Notes under the pieces: generated by a model
The model's input: only the letters and a program-made list of their open reading frames with translations
Database searches by the model: none
Told to the model about the DNA's origin: nothing
Assembly (NCBI GenBank): GCA_032622095.1
Contig: CP136067.1
Coordinates: 48,093,549 to 48,157,548 of the forward strand
Direction: 5' to 3'
Source of the DNA: Siphonodentalium dalli
Taxonomy: Eukaryota; Mollusca; Scaphopoda; Gadilida; Siphonodentaliidae
Length of the DNA: 64,000 nucleotides
In this document: one piece after another, positions 45,354 through 59,154 of the stretch
How positions within the stretch are numbered: position 1 is the stretch's first letter
Layout of the letters: every line of letters begins with the position of its first letter
Program-made: the position numbers and the translations under genes

Positions 45354-45744
45354 TTAACCCTTTACCCAACAGAACGGCCCTGTGCCAATGCATTCTCTTA
45401 TATATGCGAGTCGACCATAGGTCGCCTCGCATATATAAGAGAATGCATTGGCTTAACACATTACAAATTATAAAATTGTTAAAGAATGTAAGAAAAAATG
45501 GTAAAAATTGTTAAAAAAAAGATTTTTTTTAGGCCAATGCATTCTCTTATATATGCGAGGCGACCTATGGTCGACTCGCATATATAAGAGAATGCATTGG
45601 CACAGGGCATAACTGTGACTATCACAATGTGGTCAATGAACCGGTTCCAATGATATCCATATTTGTATGGTTCTATTGAGACAGACCGAAGATATTTTAG
45701 GCTGTTGAAGCTTTATTTGGCCGGTTTGTTGGGTAAAGGGTTAA
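45354..45744. mobile_element. TTAA-flanked piggyBac-type MITE, copy 2
   Basis: Same termini and paired hairpins as the copies at 36709 and 62317, nearly identical. Flanks are aatgt|TTAA and TTAA|ttgatc. Confidence 0.9.
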
Positions 45745-47630
45745 TTGATCTAACTTTATAAAAATAATTCACAACAATAACACATGTTTGAATTATTAAC
45801 AGTCAAACATGTTTTTAATTACCTCTGGTCATTCTTCTCTGCTACTCCTGCATACCCCACCCCTTCTTTTCCCATTGAGAAGAGTGAGGTATGTAATAAG
45901 CGATCGTCTGAGCCTGAAAAAATATTTTTTGTTGTTATATTCACTGATTGTCCGTCCCCATTGTTGTTCCCTTATTATTTGTAGTTGTCTTCATCTGGTA
46001 GAGCAACTAATAACATAATGGAAATGACATTGTGCTATATGTACATGAGAAAAAGATTAGGCCACACCAATTTAATAGTCTGGTTTACTAACATTTTGGG
46101 GAAATGTATCTATAATTCAGACATGTGTTCTCTCCGATTTTGGCAGGATGTTCCCGATTTAACCTGCTGTCTTCCGCGCTCCCAATTGGGAGAAGCGATC
46201 GTCACCAAACTTCAGGTGGATCTTCGTGGGATCCTCTAGTTGAGAATTCTCCATTTATACCGAAATTTTGTTATAAATATGGCCACCAGCAGCCATCTGG
46301 GATTTCCAATTTGTATTCACGGCATACAACATTAATTGGAGAATTGTTTTGAAAATTTACAGAAATGTTTAGGATCACTGCTAGATTGAGGCTATTCAAT
46401 TTTTAAAGATTTTCGATGAAAAACATGGCTGCTGGCAGATATTTGTACTATCCGCAATCCTAATTGACTGACATGAAAGTATCTCCTCTCCAAGTTGAGC
46501 TAGAGTGACATTGACACTTTCATTTATTCAACAAAGGGGGAAAGTCTAATTTTTCACACTTTTGATCAATATCACAGTCAGAATGCTCCTGTGCCTGACT
46601 ACTACACCTGGTAATATGTTTGTCAGATACCGCTTTTTATTTATCTCCGTCTTTGCTTATCCTGTTAGTTGTTTGTAGTAGCTGGTGCTTCCAAAGCACA
46701 ACCTGAAATTAATCAGTTCTTGTGATTATTTGTCCTTTTTTAGTATTGTGAGACATGTACGGTATCAAAAATTTCTGAGGATTTTTTACCAGATTGCAAA
46801 AATTTTATGAATTTTCCAATTTGGGGATTCTTTGATCCAATTTTGCAAATGTTTCGTAGCGAGTCTCCAAGTTGAGCTACAGTGGCACTCATAAACGGAG
46901 TTATGGTCCTTCTTGACTTATAATTCAACGGTCCTTGTTGACTTATAATTCGACGATTATTGTTGGTTTCCGGGTGATATCTTTAGTTACAGTTATCTGA
47001 TTGTTTTCTAATTTGGTATATGGATTACTGATACGAAAATACGGACCAAGTTTGAATTTAGGTTCGGTCTGCCCATTTTTTACCAGTTATGCTCTTTGTG
47101 GGCATATAATTTGAAAATCTTGACACTGTTCGAAAAATAAATATGATGAGTTTTGCGTCCGTCCTTGAAAATACATCTCATGTATCAGTAATGATTCAGA
47201 AATAGTTAACATAGACAGTCGTGGAAGTAGTTTGATTCATTGGTGTTCGCAGAATCAGATTTTTCATTAATAAAAAAGCCACCGGTCAAATAAAGCCACC
47301 TTATTCTGTGGGTATGTGGTCTAACGCTCTTTCATTATTCTGTGAGGTTGCTTGGAATTTGGAAGCAGTCTCGCGGAACAGGTGTAAGGTAAGATGATCA
47401 ATTAAATTAATCTTTCTTTACTATGGTGTGTCTGCATTTGTCGTTTACCCATTCATTCAACTTCCTGTCATGCCTGTATGCTTGTCAGAGTTGTGTACTG
47501 CTTTCTCATATGAACATATATGAGCTTAATTTGATTGAGTGTTTTACCGTGTCTCCCCCTCGAATTTGAAACATTGATCTCTTCTCTGTTGAAAAAAACA
47601 CTCAAAGCATATTTTTGAGCTATTGACATT
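45745..47630. other. No gene supported
   Basis: Contains a gccaccagcagccatctggg word (46280) and short repeats of ccaagttgagctacagtg type (46490, 46869). A consensus donor (gtgtaag|gtaaga) lies at 47390 on the plus strand with no clear exon. Confidence 0.4.
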
Positions 47631-49135
47631 GTTGAACAAATTTGTATAGGCATCAATACCCTTTATCACATGGCGTAGTGGATCACTATTACCACCTGGT
47701 TGCCAGTTATCAGTGGCATATATGGTTGAGTAACAGAGCATTGAGCATGTCCAGTCGAAGGGGTATCAAACGACCTTCGTTTGGCTTTTGAAGATGATCC
47801 GTTCTATCTTGACACCATCTCAGTGATCTCGCATGTTTGCTTTGGCAAAGCAATAACAGAAGTTTGAATATTTTTCCCTGTCTTTAGGATTTTTCCTAAG
47901 ATTTCCAAAGATTGGTCTGAGTCTAACGGTTAGGATTACAAGGCGTCTGAATAACTACTATGGTTACTATAAAAGATTTATTTGTGGTTGTTGATAACCA
48001 CAAAATTAAAAACTAACTCGGTCGCCGTTTTGCGAAATGTCATACGTGGGTATCTATTGACCCGATTCACATATCACAGTCCAGCTTTTGAGAAACCCGA
48101 TACAAGTTTACTGTTACCAACTTTAAAGTAACATCCGCGTGAAAGGGGCTTTACTGGGAATAATGGAAGGATAATCTACTCAGTGTGTACTACTTTCACA
48201 ACACACAGGTCTTGGAAGGTGTCTTTATTTTCTCAGACAATGCCTGTCCAATCAAGCTACCACCGCCACCAAAAACTTCGTTGCTTCGAAAACGCCGGGG
48301 ACGCATCGCCGCCATTCTTTCGTTGGAGAATTATGTTAAATAGCCACGATATGTTAGAACTCCGATTCCGATTGGCTTACACGTAATCTTTGTACACCAA
48401 TAGGGCGAAGATCTCAGCAGGAGATGTTCCGCCGCCAAAAACCTTGTGATATCTAGCCCATATGCTAACACCGGTGACACATCCACGCCACTCCATCTGT
48501 GGAAAATTCTCCTTAAATGGCACGATATTATGTTAAAACTCCGGTTTGACCGGCCTACACAACGTAATCTGTATCACCATGGGAGAAGATCAGAGCCGGA
48601 GATGCCACCAAAAACCTCGTTGCCTCCAGCCCATATCCGGAAACGCCGGGGACGCATTGCCACCACTCTTAGTTTATAAAATTCTCTTTGAAGGCACAAT
48701 ATTATGTTAGAACTCCGGTTCCGATTGGCTTACACCACGCAATCTTTGTATCTCATGGTATTCTGTCTGGCATTAATACCCCTTTTCACAGGGTTTAGCG
48801 CATCACAATTACCACCTGGTTGCCAGTTATAAGTGGCACATATGGTTGTTTAACACAGAGTGTGAAGCAATTTTGGCTACTGAATGTGTGGCACTTGTTG
48901 AAATTTAATCAGTACATTATTTATACCGTGTACAATATTTCTGTTTCTTTTTTGACAGGAACATGTTGAGTTTAAGGGGTGTCATACGACTTTCTTTTGA
49001 AGATGATCTGTTCTATTTTCATACCATCTCAGATATAACGCCTGTTTGCCTTTTCACCGTGTTTAGGTTTTCTCGTGAGATTTTTATTAAGATTGGTCCG
49101 AGTCTAACGGTTGGGGTAACTGATCTGAATAACTG
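47631..49135. repeat. Diverged duplicated block flanking a three-copy repeat
   Basis: 47640-47960 and 48768-49135 share ttaccacctggttgccagtt, cttttgaagatgatc.gttct and gattggtc.gagtctaacgg. Between them 48230-48760 holds three diverged copies of about 170-185 bp with ccaccaaaaac.tcgttgcct, aacgccggggacgcat and ttatgttagaactccg.ttcc, locally GC-richer. A good plus-strand acceptor (tttcttttttgacag) lies at 48958, but no exon is convincing. Confidence 0.7.
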
Positions 49136-49159
49136 TAATATCGTAAATGAATCTCCATT

Positions 49160-49800
49160 CGACTCCAGTCTTTGTGGGTGGCTGATTGGTAGGTTCGACA
49201 GTGCGGACCCCTTAATGTCTTTGTGGATGGCTGATTGGTAGGTGCGACAGTGCAGACTCCGTAATGTCTTTGTGGGTGGCTGATTGGTAGGTGCGACAGT
49301 GCGGACCCCGTAATGTCTTTGTGGATGGCTGATTGGTAGGTGCGACAGTGCAGACTCCGTAATGTCTTTGTGGGTGGCTGATTGGTAGGTGCGACAGTGC
49401 GGACCCCGTAATGTCTTTGTGGATGGCTGATTGGTAGGTGCGACAGTGCAGACTCCGTAATGTCTTTGTGGGTGGCTGATTGGTAGGTGCGACAGTGCGG
49501 ACCCCGTAATGTCTTTGTGGATGGCTGATTGGTAGGTGCGACAGTGCAGACTCCGTAATGTCTTTGTGGGTGGCTGATTGGTAGGTGCGACAGTGCGGAC
49601 CCCGTAATGTCTTTGTGGGTGGCTGATTGGTAGGTGCGACAGTGCAGACTCCGTAATGTCTTTGTGGGTGGCTGATTGGTAGGTGCGACAGTGCGGACCC
49701 CGTAATGTCTTTGTGGATGGCTGATTGGTAGGTGCGACAGTGCGGACTCCGTAATGTCTTTGTGGGTGGCTGATTGGTAGGTGCGACAGTGCGGACTCCA
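49160..49800. repeat. 49-bp minisatellite with alternating A/B units, about 13 copies
   Basis: The unit ctgattggtaggtgcgacag / tgcggaccccgtaatgtctt / tgtggatgg is 49 bp. Variants alternate (gtggGtgg with gcAgactcc, gtggAtgg with gcGgacccc), so the true period of most of the array is 98 bp. Because 49 is not a multiple of 3, long minus-strand frames of 228 and 260 codons arise; they are not genes. Confidence 0.95.
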
Positions 49801-50911
49801 TGTTTAAATATATAACCGTGTGATGTTTTGTAGATGATCTCGCATTTTTTTGTGATTAACTTTTGTTCATGTGACATTTTATCACCGTTTGAGCCCAATT
49901 ACCGCAGATATTATTCCACGGAAATCAATTTTGACCTGGTGTTCGTCAAACTGTACATGTTGATTCAATGCTTTTTATGTAAATGTAATGCATGTCATGA
50001 AATTGCCCTATGGTGTTTTTATGGTGTTATCAGTTGGACCAACATAATTTCATGGTTCAAATTTGAGAAGACTCAGGTTTGGAAATATTCACAGTTCGGT
50101 CAAATTGATCTTGAAATTTGGGAATAGGAACCTTACAAGTGTTTTAATATTACCAGTCACTGGAGGTCGATGATGAGAGTTTACGGCGACTGCAGCATTA
50201 TAAACCCTGGTCGTAGAGTGATGACATCAATCGGTCGTTGGCACCGGGGCTCACTGTCTATACTCATACATATTCACATGCCTTGTATTGGCCTGTAAAT
50301 AAAATATATTCTTAAAATGTGAAATGTCAAACTGTTGTATGCACATGTTAATAAAGGCTGCAATCATGATATGTACATGTATTGTGCCATTATACGCCTA
50401 TTGTAAATTATCTCTACACATGCGTATGCATATATCCTTCCATCCATATATATCTGCACATTTGGCACATATATAATATAACTCACCCACATACATTATA
50501 CTAATGCGTGATTTTTCCCAAAGACCTCAGTCAATTGCCCCCCAGATTACCACGGAAAACAGCATCCGATTGTTAAGACCAAATCTGACAATGGTCCGGG
50601 TTGGTTCCCATCAAACTAAACAGTAACTTTTACTCTTGATAATTATGTTCACAAGCTATGATTGTCTTTGCACTCACATGGAGATGAACACCACCATACA
50701 CCATCTTTAAACATTCACTATAGCGATACCTATGTCAACGTGGAATGACAGAAAGACAGACTAGAAGGGCTATATCACCCCAGTATATATTGTTCATATG
50801 TTTGATATTCTTGTATGTATATTGTAAATAGACTTATCCTATCCTATCCCAATCGAACATCACACACCTTTCACACATCATTGTATGCATATTCTACGTG
50901 GACATTTTGGT
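49801..50911. other. No gene seen
   Basis: AT-rich. atcctatcctatccc at about 50834-50849 is a short simple repeat. Confidence 0.4.
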
Positions 50912-52256
50912 TCAACTATATAATTCTTCCTCTTCAAGTTCTTTGTCATGTTGAACTTCATCTTTTTTAGGACAATCGGAAATGACAACTCTATCCCATT
51001 TAAAAGTTATTTTTGATGGGGTTTTTTAACTCTCACTACTGCACCGTAGCCACAACATTATGTTTTTTTTTATAATTTATATTTGGATCTAACATATAAT
51101 TTTATTATAACATAATAATAACATGTGTAAATCAAATCAAGGTTGTAAATTGTATACATACAGAATCTTAATTTTTCTTTTAATTATGTGGGAGGGTGGA
51201 TTGTCCAGCGGTACCCAAATAATGAAATTAAATCTGAGGCATTGTGAAATAAAATGTACCTTGCTCTTTCTCTTTGGCCAGAATAACCATCAGCTCTGTC
51301 CTTGAATGATTCCTTTTCAAGTTGAGGAAATTTTTCTCCTTTTCCACCTCCCGATCGATGTTTTCCTTGACCATAATCATTGCTTGTGGAAGTTCTATTG
51401 GGAGTGGTACTGGTACTGAACAGGATGTTTAAATATAAATAATGGATGGACAAATAAGACATAAAACACTTTCAGACTAAATATAGTATATATAGGTATA
51501 TGTTTCTACGAGATACTGATTTACAAACATACATCTGTTTGTTACAAATTCTATATACAAGGACAAAACTTATATGCAGATGCTCGATCTGTTGGATGAT
51601 CACCGACTTCTGCAGAAATCACAACCTCAAGAAATGGAATCTATCCCATGGGTCAATTTATCCACGTGTTTCAATTTCCACCGAAAACATTGCAACAATT
51701 TTTGGGCATATAATTAATTTAGTTAAATTAATAATTAATTTAGTTAAATTAATTATTATGGCCCGTTTAATAGATCTGAGTTCAACGGCCTGTCTAATAA
51801 CGCTCCACTGTTAAAATTACCCCTACGTACAATTTTTAGCTCTGATGGTAGGTCAAGCCATTTGTTCGCCTATAAGCTGGACAAACAAAATTTAGTTTTA
51901 ATAGTATAGATATTGGTTATATATATTTGGGTTTCTCTACTGGTCCTATTTAAAAAAAAATCATATATAAAACACATAAACAGTAGTCTTCAATGTTTGA
52001 ATGTACTGAGCTCTCACATAACGCATACATTTCGGTTATAATACCTTGGCTATTTAGTGTAAATATCTTACCTAACACTAAGTGCCCAGATTTGTTCCAG
52101 CCTTCCTGATGCTGTTGAAGAAATTTGCACTTGCAGCTTCGTTCGTGATTTCCGCCCGTCTGCCATACCTTCATGCTCCCTTGTCAATCTTACGTTTTCT
52201 TGGTAAGGGCTTGAACTCAACTGTCTGGTTTGTTCCATGTGCAGTCTTTAGTATTT
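50912..52256 (-). CDS. Candidate three-exon gene, unknown product, probable frameshift in the last exon
   Basis: Proposed exons: 52256-52072, 51415-51260, 51038-50912. Acceptors are attgttag, catcctgttcag and tacggtgcag; donors are TTAG|GTAAGA and CAAG|GTACAT. Exon two (156 bp) reads VPVPLPIELPQAMIMVKENI, then a charged helix ending LAKEKEQ. It joins in phase to exon three, VVRVKKPHQK, where a TAA follows. One extra A in that A-run would continue as ITFKWDRVVISDCPKKDEVQ to an acidic ELEEEELYS end, so one base seems lost. Exon one is ambiguous: the in-phase frame from 52174 is open, but another frame carries QTVEFKPLPRKRKIDKGA. I recognise no family; a small charged, partly coiled-coil protein. 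Confidence 0.4.
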
Positions 52257-55200
52257 CTAACAATTAGTAATATAGAATAATAGTTGTTAATAATAGGTGT
52301 ATATGGACATGGCAAGCAGTAAATACATAATAATATGAAATTTAATTTGTCTATACTAGTACCATGAATTAAATACATGTAAGTGTTGATATAATGTAGA
52401 TTACTAATATCAGTATGGTCTAGATTCAACAGAAAGATATGTGTGATATCAAAGTTATCTCACTACTTTAAAACTGTAGACATAGTATTAATGTTATGGT
52501 TTAGTGTGGTCAAGGTAGCCTTTACTGTGTTGGCTCACAGGGTTCTGGCAAATATTGTGAAACTTGTTTTGTCTTTTTTTTCTAATACATAAAATAACAT
52601 ATTTGAAATGAACAGTGTTGCATTGAAGACTCTACTAGTGTTTTGTTGTCACACGAAAACAGATTTGGGAAACTACAGGAATGAATGGTGTATGTCCGAT
52701 TATTTTGTTTGGATCTTAACTTGAATAATATTTGACTGAATTTTATGTATCTTGGTATGTGATCTTCAGACGAGAAAGTCCCCATCATGTTGAAATTTGG
52801 ATCCGATCCGACTATTTCTGGAAGAGGTATGCCCCTTGTCGTCTTAGAATGTGCTAAATATTTAGTTTTTTCCCCGGATAACTCAAGTTATGATTATCCG
52901 ATAGCTAACAAATTTAGTTTGTAGATTAATCACAAAAGTACAAGTCAAGATCAAACTTGGGTTCAATGATTCAATCCTACCATTTCTGATCATTTGCCCC
53001 TTGTTTGACTTGAATAGCATTGTTTGGTACTTTTAGTATGGGTCCAGTTTGGATGTGCCATTCAGTATTGATATTTTACGAGTGGAATAAGCCAATAGTG
53101 ATGTCAAATTAGTCTTGTAGAGGTCTGTGGTCTGACACCTTGAATATATATCTAATAAGTTGCACTAACCTCGCTTCATGAGATTTAGATTATATGTGTA
53201 TGCCATCTTCCTTTTGGGACCTTGGCTATGATGCCCTCATTTATTTTAATGAGGGATGCCTCAAGCTCAGATATCTGCATTGGTCATATTGTAGTTATTA
53301 TTATATGTAGCATCCATTATACTCTAAAGCAGTTCTCTACATTTGGAAGCTTGTGATGTTCTTGTTGTCAGTTGATTGATACTAGTATTCTGAGTTTAAC
53401 CATCTTGTTGAACATCATCTGTATCTTGTTGAAGCTGTAAATTATATCACCTTCATAATTCATATATGTGTTCACGCCATCTATCTGTCGTTCGGTCCGC
53501 CTTTGAACATTTTGTTTTATAACTTTGGTGTTGGTTATCGGATTTGGTAGTCCTTTGTTATGGTATGGTAGTAGCTGGGAGGAGGAAAAGATACAATCAA
53601 CTGTTTTTGTTTACTGTTTTTCACTGAGTTTTGGGCCATGTATGACTTAGAAATTTGTTTAGTATGACAAAATATATACCAGTTAAAATTAATAGACAAA
53701 CGAAGGAATAGATAAGACGCCCGACCATAAACTCGTCTTTTGTAACAACATTTATGCTGTTTAGATGTCAGTTGAGCGCCAATGGTAAATTATCAATTAC
53801 TTATTACGATAGCCGGCACGATGAAAGAGAGGTCACTGTGTTTTGTCCTACATGTTTACTTTTACCAACCTATACTCGAACAGTCAAAATCTAAACTATT
53901 TATTTAATGCAAATTTTATGTTTTCATTCGTTTCGGTATTGTTTGGTGTATGCACGGATAATAATTAGTCGATGAATGACATTATCAACGCATTAATTGG
54001 AAAAATTCGCTTAAACTAATAGATTCAATTGAGTCACACCGCAATAATATGACATCGCATTTTGTTTATAAACCAAAATATTTTATTGCGATCCGTCTGC
54101 CCATTTATATGTATAACGACAGAGAGGTTGTTATTGTTTAATGGCTAAACAAAACTAGTGCTTCGTTTATTGACAGGTATCGAGCAAATAAAACGCTGTT
54201 GAATTTATTCATGCTAATTGTTTATCTTCCAAGTTCCATTCAAGAACTGGTTTTGAAAATCCCATTGTCGGCCACATGAATGTCACACAGTTGCTTAATT
54301 TTAAAATCATATCATGCTGGATGATGCAACTTATTATATTAGTGCTCAACCGAACCTGACAGCATGGTACTAGCCATTTTGAATTGTTTGTGGGTGGGCA
54401 TTACTATTGATGGTCTATAGCATATAATTACTATATGGTCTACGTACTAGTAGTCTACACACTGACTACTATTTTTATATTGGTTGGGATTGACTGCGAA
54501 CGTATTTTAGAATTAGCCAAGGCATGATTCTTCAGTCCAAGCGCAATCAGTCATCAATTCAATGACTATTCATTCATTGTCAATGTGATGAGCAGTGTTA
54601 ACCTACTCCTGCTTCCAAAATCTTTTGGAGTACTACACACTGGAAACCTTGTGGTAGAAATTGTTGATTGCTTCTACTACTTCTTTCAACGTGTTGTCTT
54701 CCATTTTAACATATTAAAATTACAGACATTTGATTGTTGTTGGCTTCGAAACATGTACACAAGGTATCATGACGTCATTACAACGTAATCATCGTCCCAT
54801 ATATTTGTATAAATTATGTCAAACGCAATAACAGAGGGGTCGTACCCGAGTACGAAACGTTCGATGGTCCCCTGAGCTATATCGAACTACGCCAACCGAA
54901 TGTAAAGGTACATTGTGTAATTATTTAAGTGGAGATTATAGTATTGGCTGATTCGCGATGTACTTAATAATTCAAACATATATGTATTCCTTGTTATGTA
55001 CATTCGACAACTACGTTCAAATATGTCCATAGCAGCGGAATTCAAATTATTTAACTTATCAATTATTCTTAAACGGTCTCATTGTCACACTTCAAACCCA
55101 TTGCGTGCATAAACATTGAACAACATACATGACGTATATTGTAAAATATTTTAATAATGGCCCCTTTGGTTGTTGAAAACCGACCACAATAACAATGGCT

Positions 55201-56013
55201 ATTGTTATCGTTTGGAAAAACCTGAGAATCCATAATTATACTATTAAAAAAAATATATGTTCTTGAGTTTGAATGCAAATCGGCATTCGGAAACACCCGT
55301 TATAAACTTGAAGATGAAACAACAGTCGCAAGACATGAGTTAAATGAAATTCGCAGACATAAGTTCCATAACGGCATAACCCACATAAATGTTTGAGAAT
55401 CCTATCCAAATGCGTGGTTCAGATACCAGAACTAAAAGTCCCAGCGCAGTTGAAGGGATATAGCTGAACATCTCAATATCAATCATTTCTTGAGATGTTC
55501 AGTTGTCTCCCATACACCGCGCTTGGACTTAACACGCCCGTTTACCCAGCAATTAAAACTCGTCTTATACCATGCATGTCATGTAGGTAAAGACGAAGCA
55601 GATTTCCTGCATGTCGGGTTGAGTGGACAACAATCAGAACTTCAGCTGAAATATTTTGATTATTGTTTAAACAGTTACAAAATTATACAAATACAAACAG
55701 ACCGCCAACTTTTGGCATGTCAAAACGCAAGATCACGAACTTAATTAGTGCACAACTATACATTTCAGAGACCAAAGCCATCATTCGTGCAATTTAACTT
55801 CCGAATCCAAAATGAACCTAACATTTGTAGAATTCAATTGTAAGAATCAATAACTTCAACACAAACAATAAGGTTGCTTGTACGTAATGCATAAAGGCCC
55901 ATAACCAAAGAAAGTCGCCATTCAAACGTACTGTCGTACATGTAGACGAATTAGAATTTCATTTCGTAAATATCCTTGTTTTTCCTGGCCCGAATTAGAG
56001 TAGATATATTATG
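52257..56013. other. No gene supported
   Basis: AT-rich with many stops in all frames. I saw no duplicated block or terminal inverted repeat. Confidence 0.4.
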
Positions 56014-57244
56014 TCATGAAAATCGATGTCGTTGATCTGTAACAATAGCTGAACAGAGTTCACTCTTTCGGAGGAACAGTTGGTTGCTTGTGTGGACAAT
56101 ATTACCCCGCGCTGCAATACTTAAGTTCAGGAAACTCCCAACACGATCCTGCCAAAACGCCACTGGGCCCCGACCAGCTACAGGAATAACTAAGTAGCGA
56201 TCAAATTCATCCCGCAGCTGGTCATCTTCACTCATTACAATGGACGTAACCGATTCCACCAAACTACTTGAAGCATTCGACCCGGTGTGGGTGATGTTCT
56301 TGGTAGCCTGGTTGGTTTCTATGACCGGTAGTTCATTGTCAGTTCTGTCGATAGCCTTATCATGATGGTAGGCAAGCGTCTCCTTGGTGTAATTTGTTCA
56401 CATGAGCAGAATGGTTAACAGTAGTCTTGAATCTGGGATCGCAAAATGCTGCAGCGATTAGGTAAGTTTCGTCCAATTTAAACATGTCTGCCAACTGCAA
56501 TAAGCGCGTCCCTGAATGCCTTGGCACCACAAGCAGTGTTAATTGACATGCATCTTTCGATGGAGAATAGTGATGCAGGGTCTGATCATCGACACAGTGA
56601 TGGCGGAGCTATCCATGCTCAGTGCTGTTGTTACCTCTGAAAGTGGACTCAACAAAGGTTGTACAATCGTACGTATGTGACTCAGTGGCAGAGAGGGGCA
56701 CGGGGTGGGTTCACGCAATTCTCCGGACACTACCAATGCGAGAGGGATGGGATTAACATTTTTCTCCATCCAATCCAGTAACTGCACGTACTATTAAATA
56801 TGGTGGCAACAACCAGCGGTGGGTCAGATTCAGCCAATTCCAGTGTTTATGCAGGGCGTGTAAACCAACAGTTGATGAGTTAAAGAATGCCGCTATTTTA
56901 TGCCCCTCTGATATCAACTTTTTAACCATCGGCTGTATACTGAGGGCGGAGTTGATGCATAACTGCAGTTTATGAGCTGCACAACCATACCAATATATGC
57001 CCATGCCTCGAGCCGTACAGGGCATAGTGTTGGTAATGTCCGTGTGGCGAAATATATTTCTGAAATGGAATGTCATAGTTCTCAATCTGACTATACGAAT
57101 GGTGGATTTCGTAGCTAGTGTCGTGTGGTTGGCGTCGATATCTTCAAGGTTTGTAACTGACAAACATCTTGATAATAAATTCCAACTATTATCTGTATAA
57201 TGAACCGTGAGCTCCAGATAGTTTGTCGCGTTTATCCGAATCAT
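56014..57244 (-). pseudogene. hAT-family transposase relic
   Basis: Minus-strand frames in order: 57244-56753 with WYGCAAHKLQLCINSALS and a helix ending in FFNSSTVGLHALHKHW, the conserved C.AH.LnL block; 56787-56539 with EVTTALSMDSS.....MIRPCI, the mid-domain; a frame near 56480-56400 reading AAAFCDPRFKTTV, matching the LDPRFK motif; and 56262-56014 with FWQDRVGSFLNLSIAARGNI, the C-terminal dimerisation region. The BED finger and first catalytic Asp are not found upstream. Several frameshifts and a decayed C-terminus show it is inactive. hAT transposases cut and paste with 8-bp target duplications, and a hAT-type MITE lies at 60668-61112. Confidence 0.75.
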
Positions 57245-59154
57245 AATACAATGTATTTAGAAATAGTTCTAAATGCCACAAGATGCGAAAGTTTAATCGG
57301 TCATGAATATTGTTGACTGATAAAAACTCAAAGATGATGTCTTCTATATTGCGATGAGTATAAAAAATTATGGGTTTATCGCCTGTATTCAGTTTTCCAG
57401 CAATAGTTGTTTGATAAAGCGTGGGAAAGTTGTCAACACCTCATTGACATCTGATATGTTATGCAATTAACTAATTAAATCGCATCCGTTAGGATTTTCG
57501 TCGGCTTTTCAAAGAGACTGGATATAAGATTTGAGTTATGGCGCCTGCGCCAGGTTACCGACGAAACGATACAGACATGTCAATTTAACAGACAATCCAC
57601 TGGTATAGTCATCAACCTCTAGCCAATTAATTTCTCTCGCCTGCCGAACAGTGATGGCCAAATAATAGCAAATAGGTGCATTTTACTGACTAATAATAGG
57701 TAACTGCCAAATAATAAATCATGAAGGCAGATATCAGATTAACTTTTCAAAAAATAAATTTCAATAAAGTTGCATAACACGTTTAAATTTTGGCAACACC
57801 TCTGATAATAATACAACTGTCGATTTACTACCAAGACATATGCACTAAGACAACTACTGGTACACACCGCAATATTGTTACATTCGTTGGTCTTTCGTTA
57901 CCAAAAGTCAATACATACTCATGTTGATCATGATTTTCGATTTATATTTATAATAATTGTGAAGGGTTACACTAATCGTCAAGGCATGCATTTCAAAAAT
58001 ATATAATAGTGATATACATGTAACTATTATTCGGCAGATGACACTAACTGCACTTATCGTTCGAATTTTTACAAAATGTAGGGAGGTGTGGAAAACGTAA
58101 TGCTGAAAGAGGCGTGAATAGAACAGTATTCATCCGTGGCAAAAGATATTCGAAGAGTTAACTGGTCTTCACAACCTTATGAGTAATGAACTTAGTGTGG
58201 GTTTGTCCAAACCTTATAACTGAGGCATACGAGAAAAAAAACAGTTCCTTCTAACTATATACACGAAGAGTCCGTATACTAATGGACATCATCAGAACGA
58301 GGCATACGCGACCAGTTACATTATGTATGCGGTACGTCCAACTTGAGGCATGGAGATAGTCCTTTCATGAAAAAAATAAATAAACTTGTCAATCTCACTT
58401 CTATTCCTTCGTAGACGGATATTGTCTCTGTGGGATGCTGTCGGTTAACACTGTAGATGAGTTTATATCGCCCACGAGCCAGAAACTCTGATCAATCTCT
58501 GTAAGAATAATAAATAAATAAGCAACGGGTCTAATGACTTAGCAATACATATTATATTTTTACGTTGTCCTTGACTTACTATTTTTACGTTGTCCTTGAC
58601 TCGAAAAGTAACTGGAACAAAGGGAGTCTATGTCATGGAGAGTTCACCGACTTTCCGAGCAAAGTTTCATGTACCAATTTAATGCTATCATTTTTGTCCC
58701 AATTCCACTTAAGGACAAATCTATTTGATATGACCTCAACTTTTCTGTAAAATTCAATGAACAATTTATTCAACCTATCTATCTACTGTGTAAAGTTAAC
58801 CCATTTATACTAAATTGATTCTCCCAACATATTAAAAAGTATACATCGGAATGGTCTATTAATGATTTGGAGAGATGTACAGGTAATATAAGCAGACAAC
58901 ACATACAGAAAGTACAGAATTAGTCCTATATATTATGGGAAATGTTTAGATAATAAGTTCAACAGACGACCTATCGTTTTTTTTACTTATTATCTGAAAA
59001 TTTCCTATGTGGTAACTTCTCACCAAAGAGTGTTTTGTATAGAAAGGGTCAACCACTAAAATGAATCATTTTAGTATAAATTGTCGTGAATCTCTGGGGA
59101 AAACGTTAACCATGTGGCCCAAAAAAGCGCATTGATTGTATTTCATGGGGAAAA
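57245..59154. other. No gene supported
   Basis: A 26-bp tandem duplication (tatttttacgttgtccttga) lies at 58554-58605. Otherwise AT-rich sequence without signal. Confidence 0.4.

Noticed and set aside
49019-49898. Minus-strand frames of 260 and 228 codons with repeated HCRTYQSATHKDI-like peptides
   Set aside because: They are produced by the 49-bp minisatellite, which is open in more than one frame and shows no codon structure.
58380-58500. Minus-strand stretch reading FWLVGDINSS, resembling a LINE endonuclease GDFN motif
   Set aside because: Too short and without neighbouring motifs in any frame.
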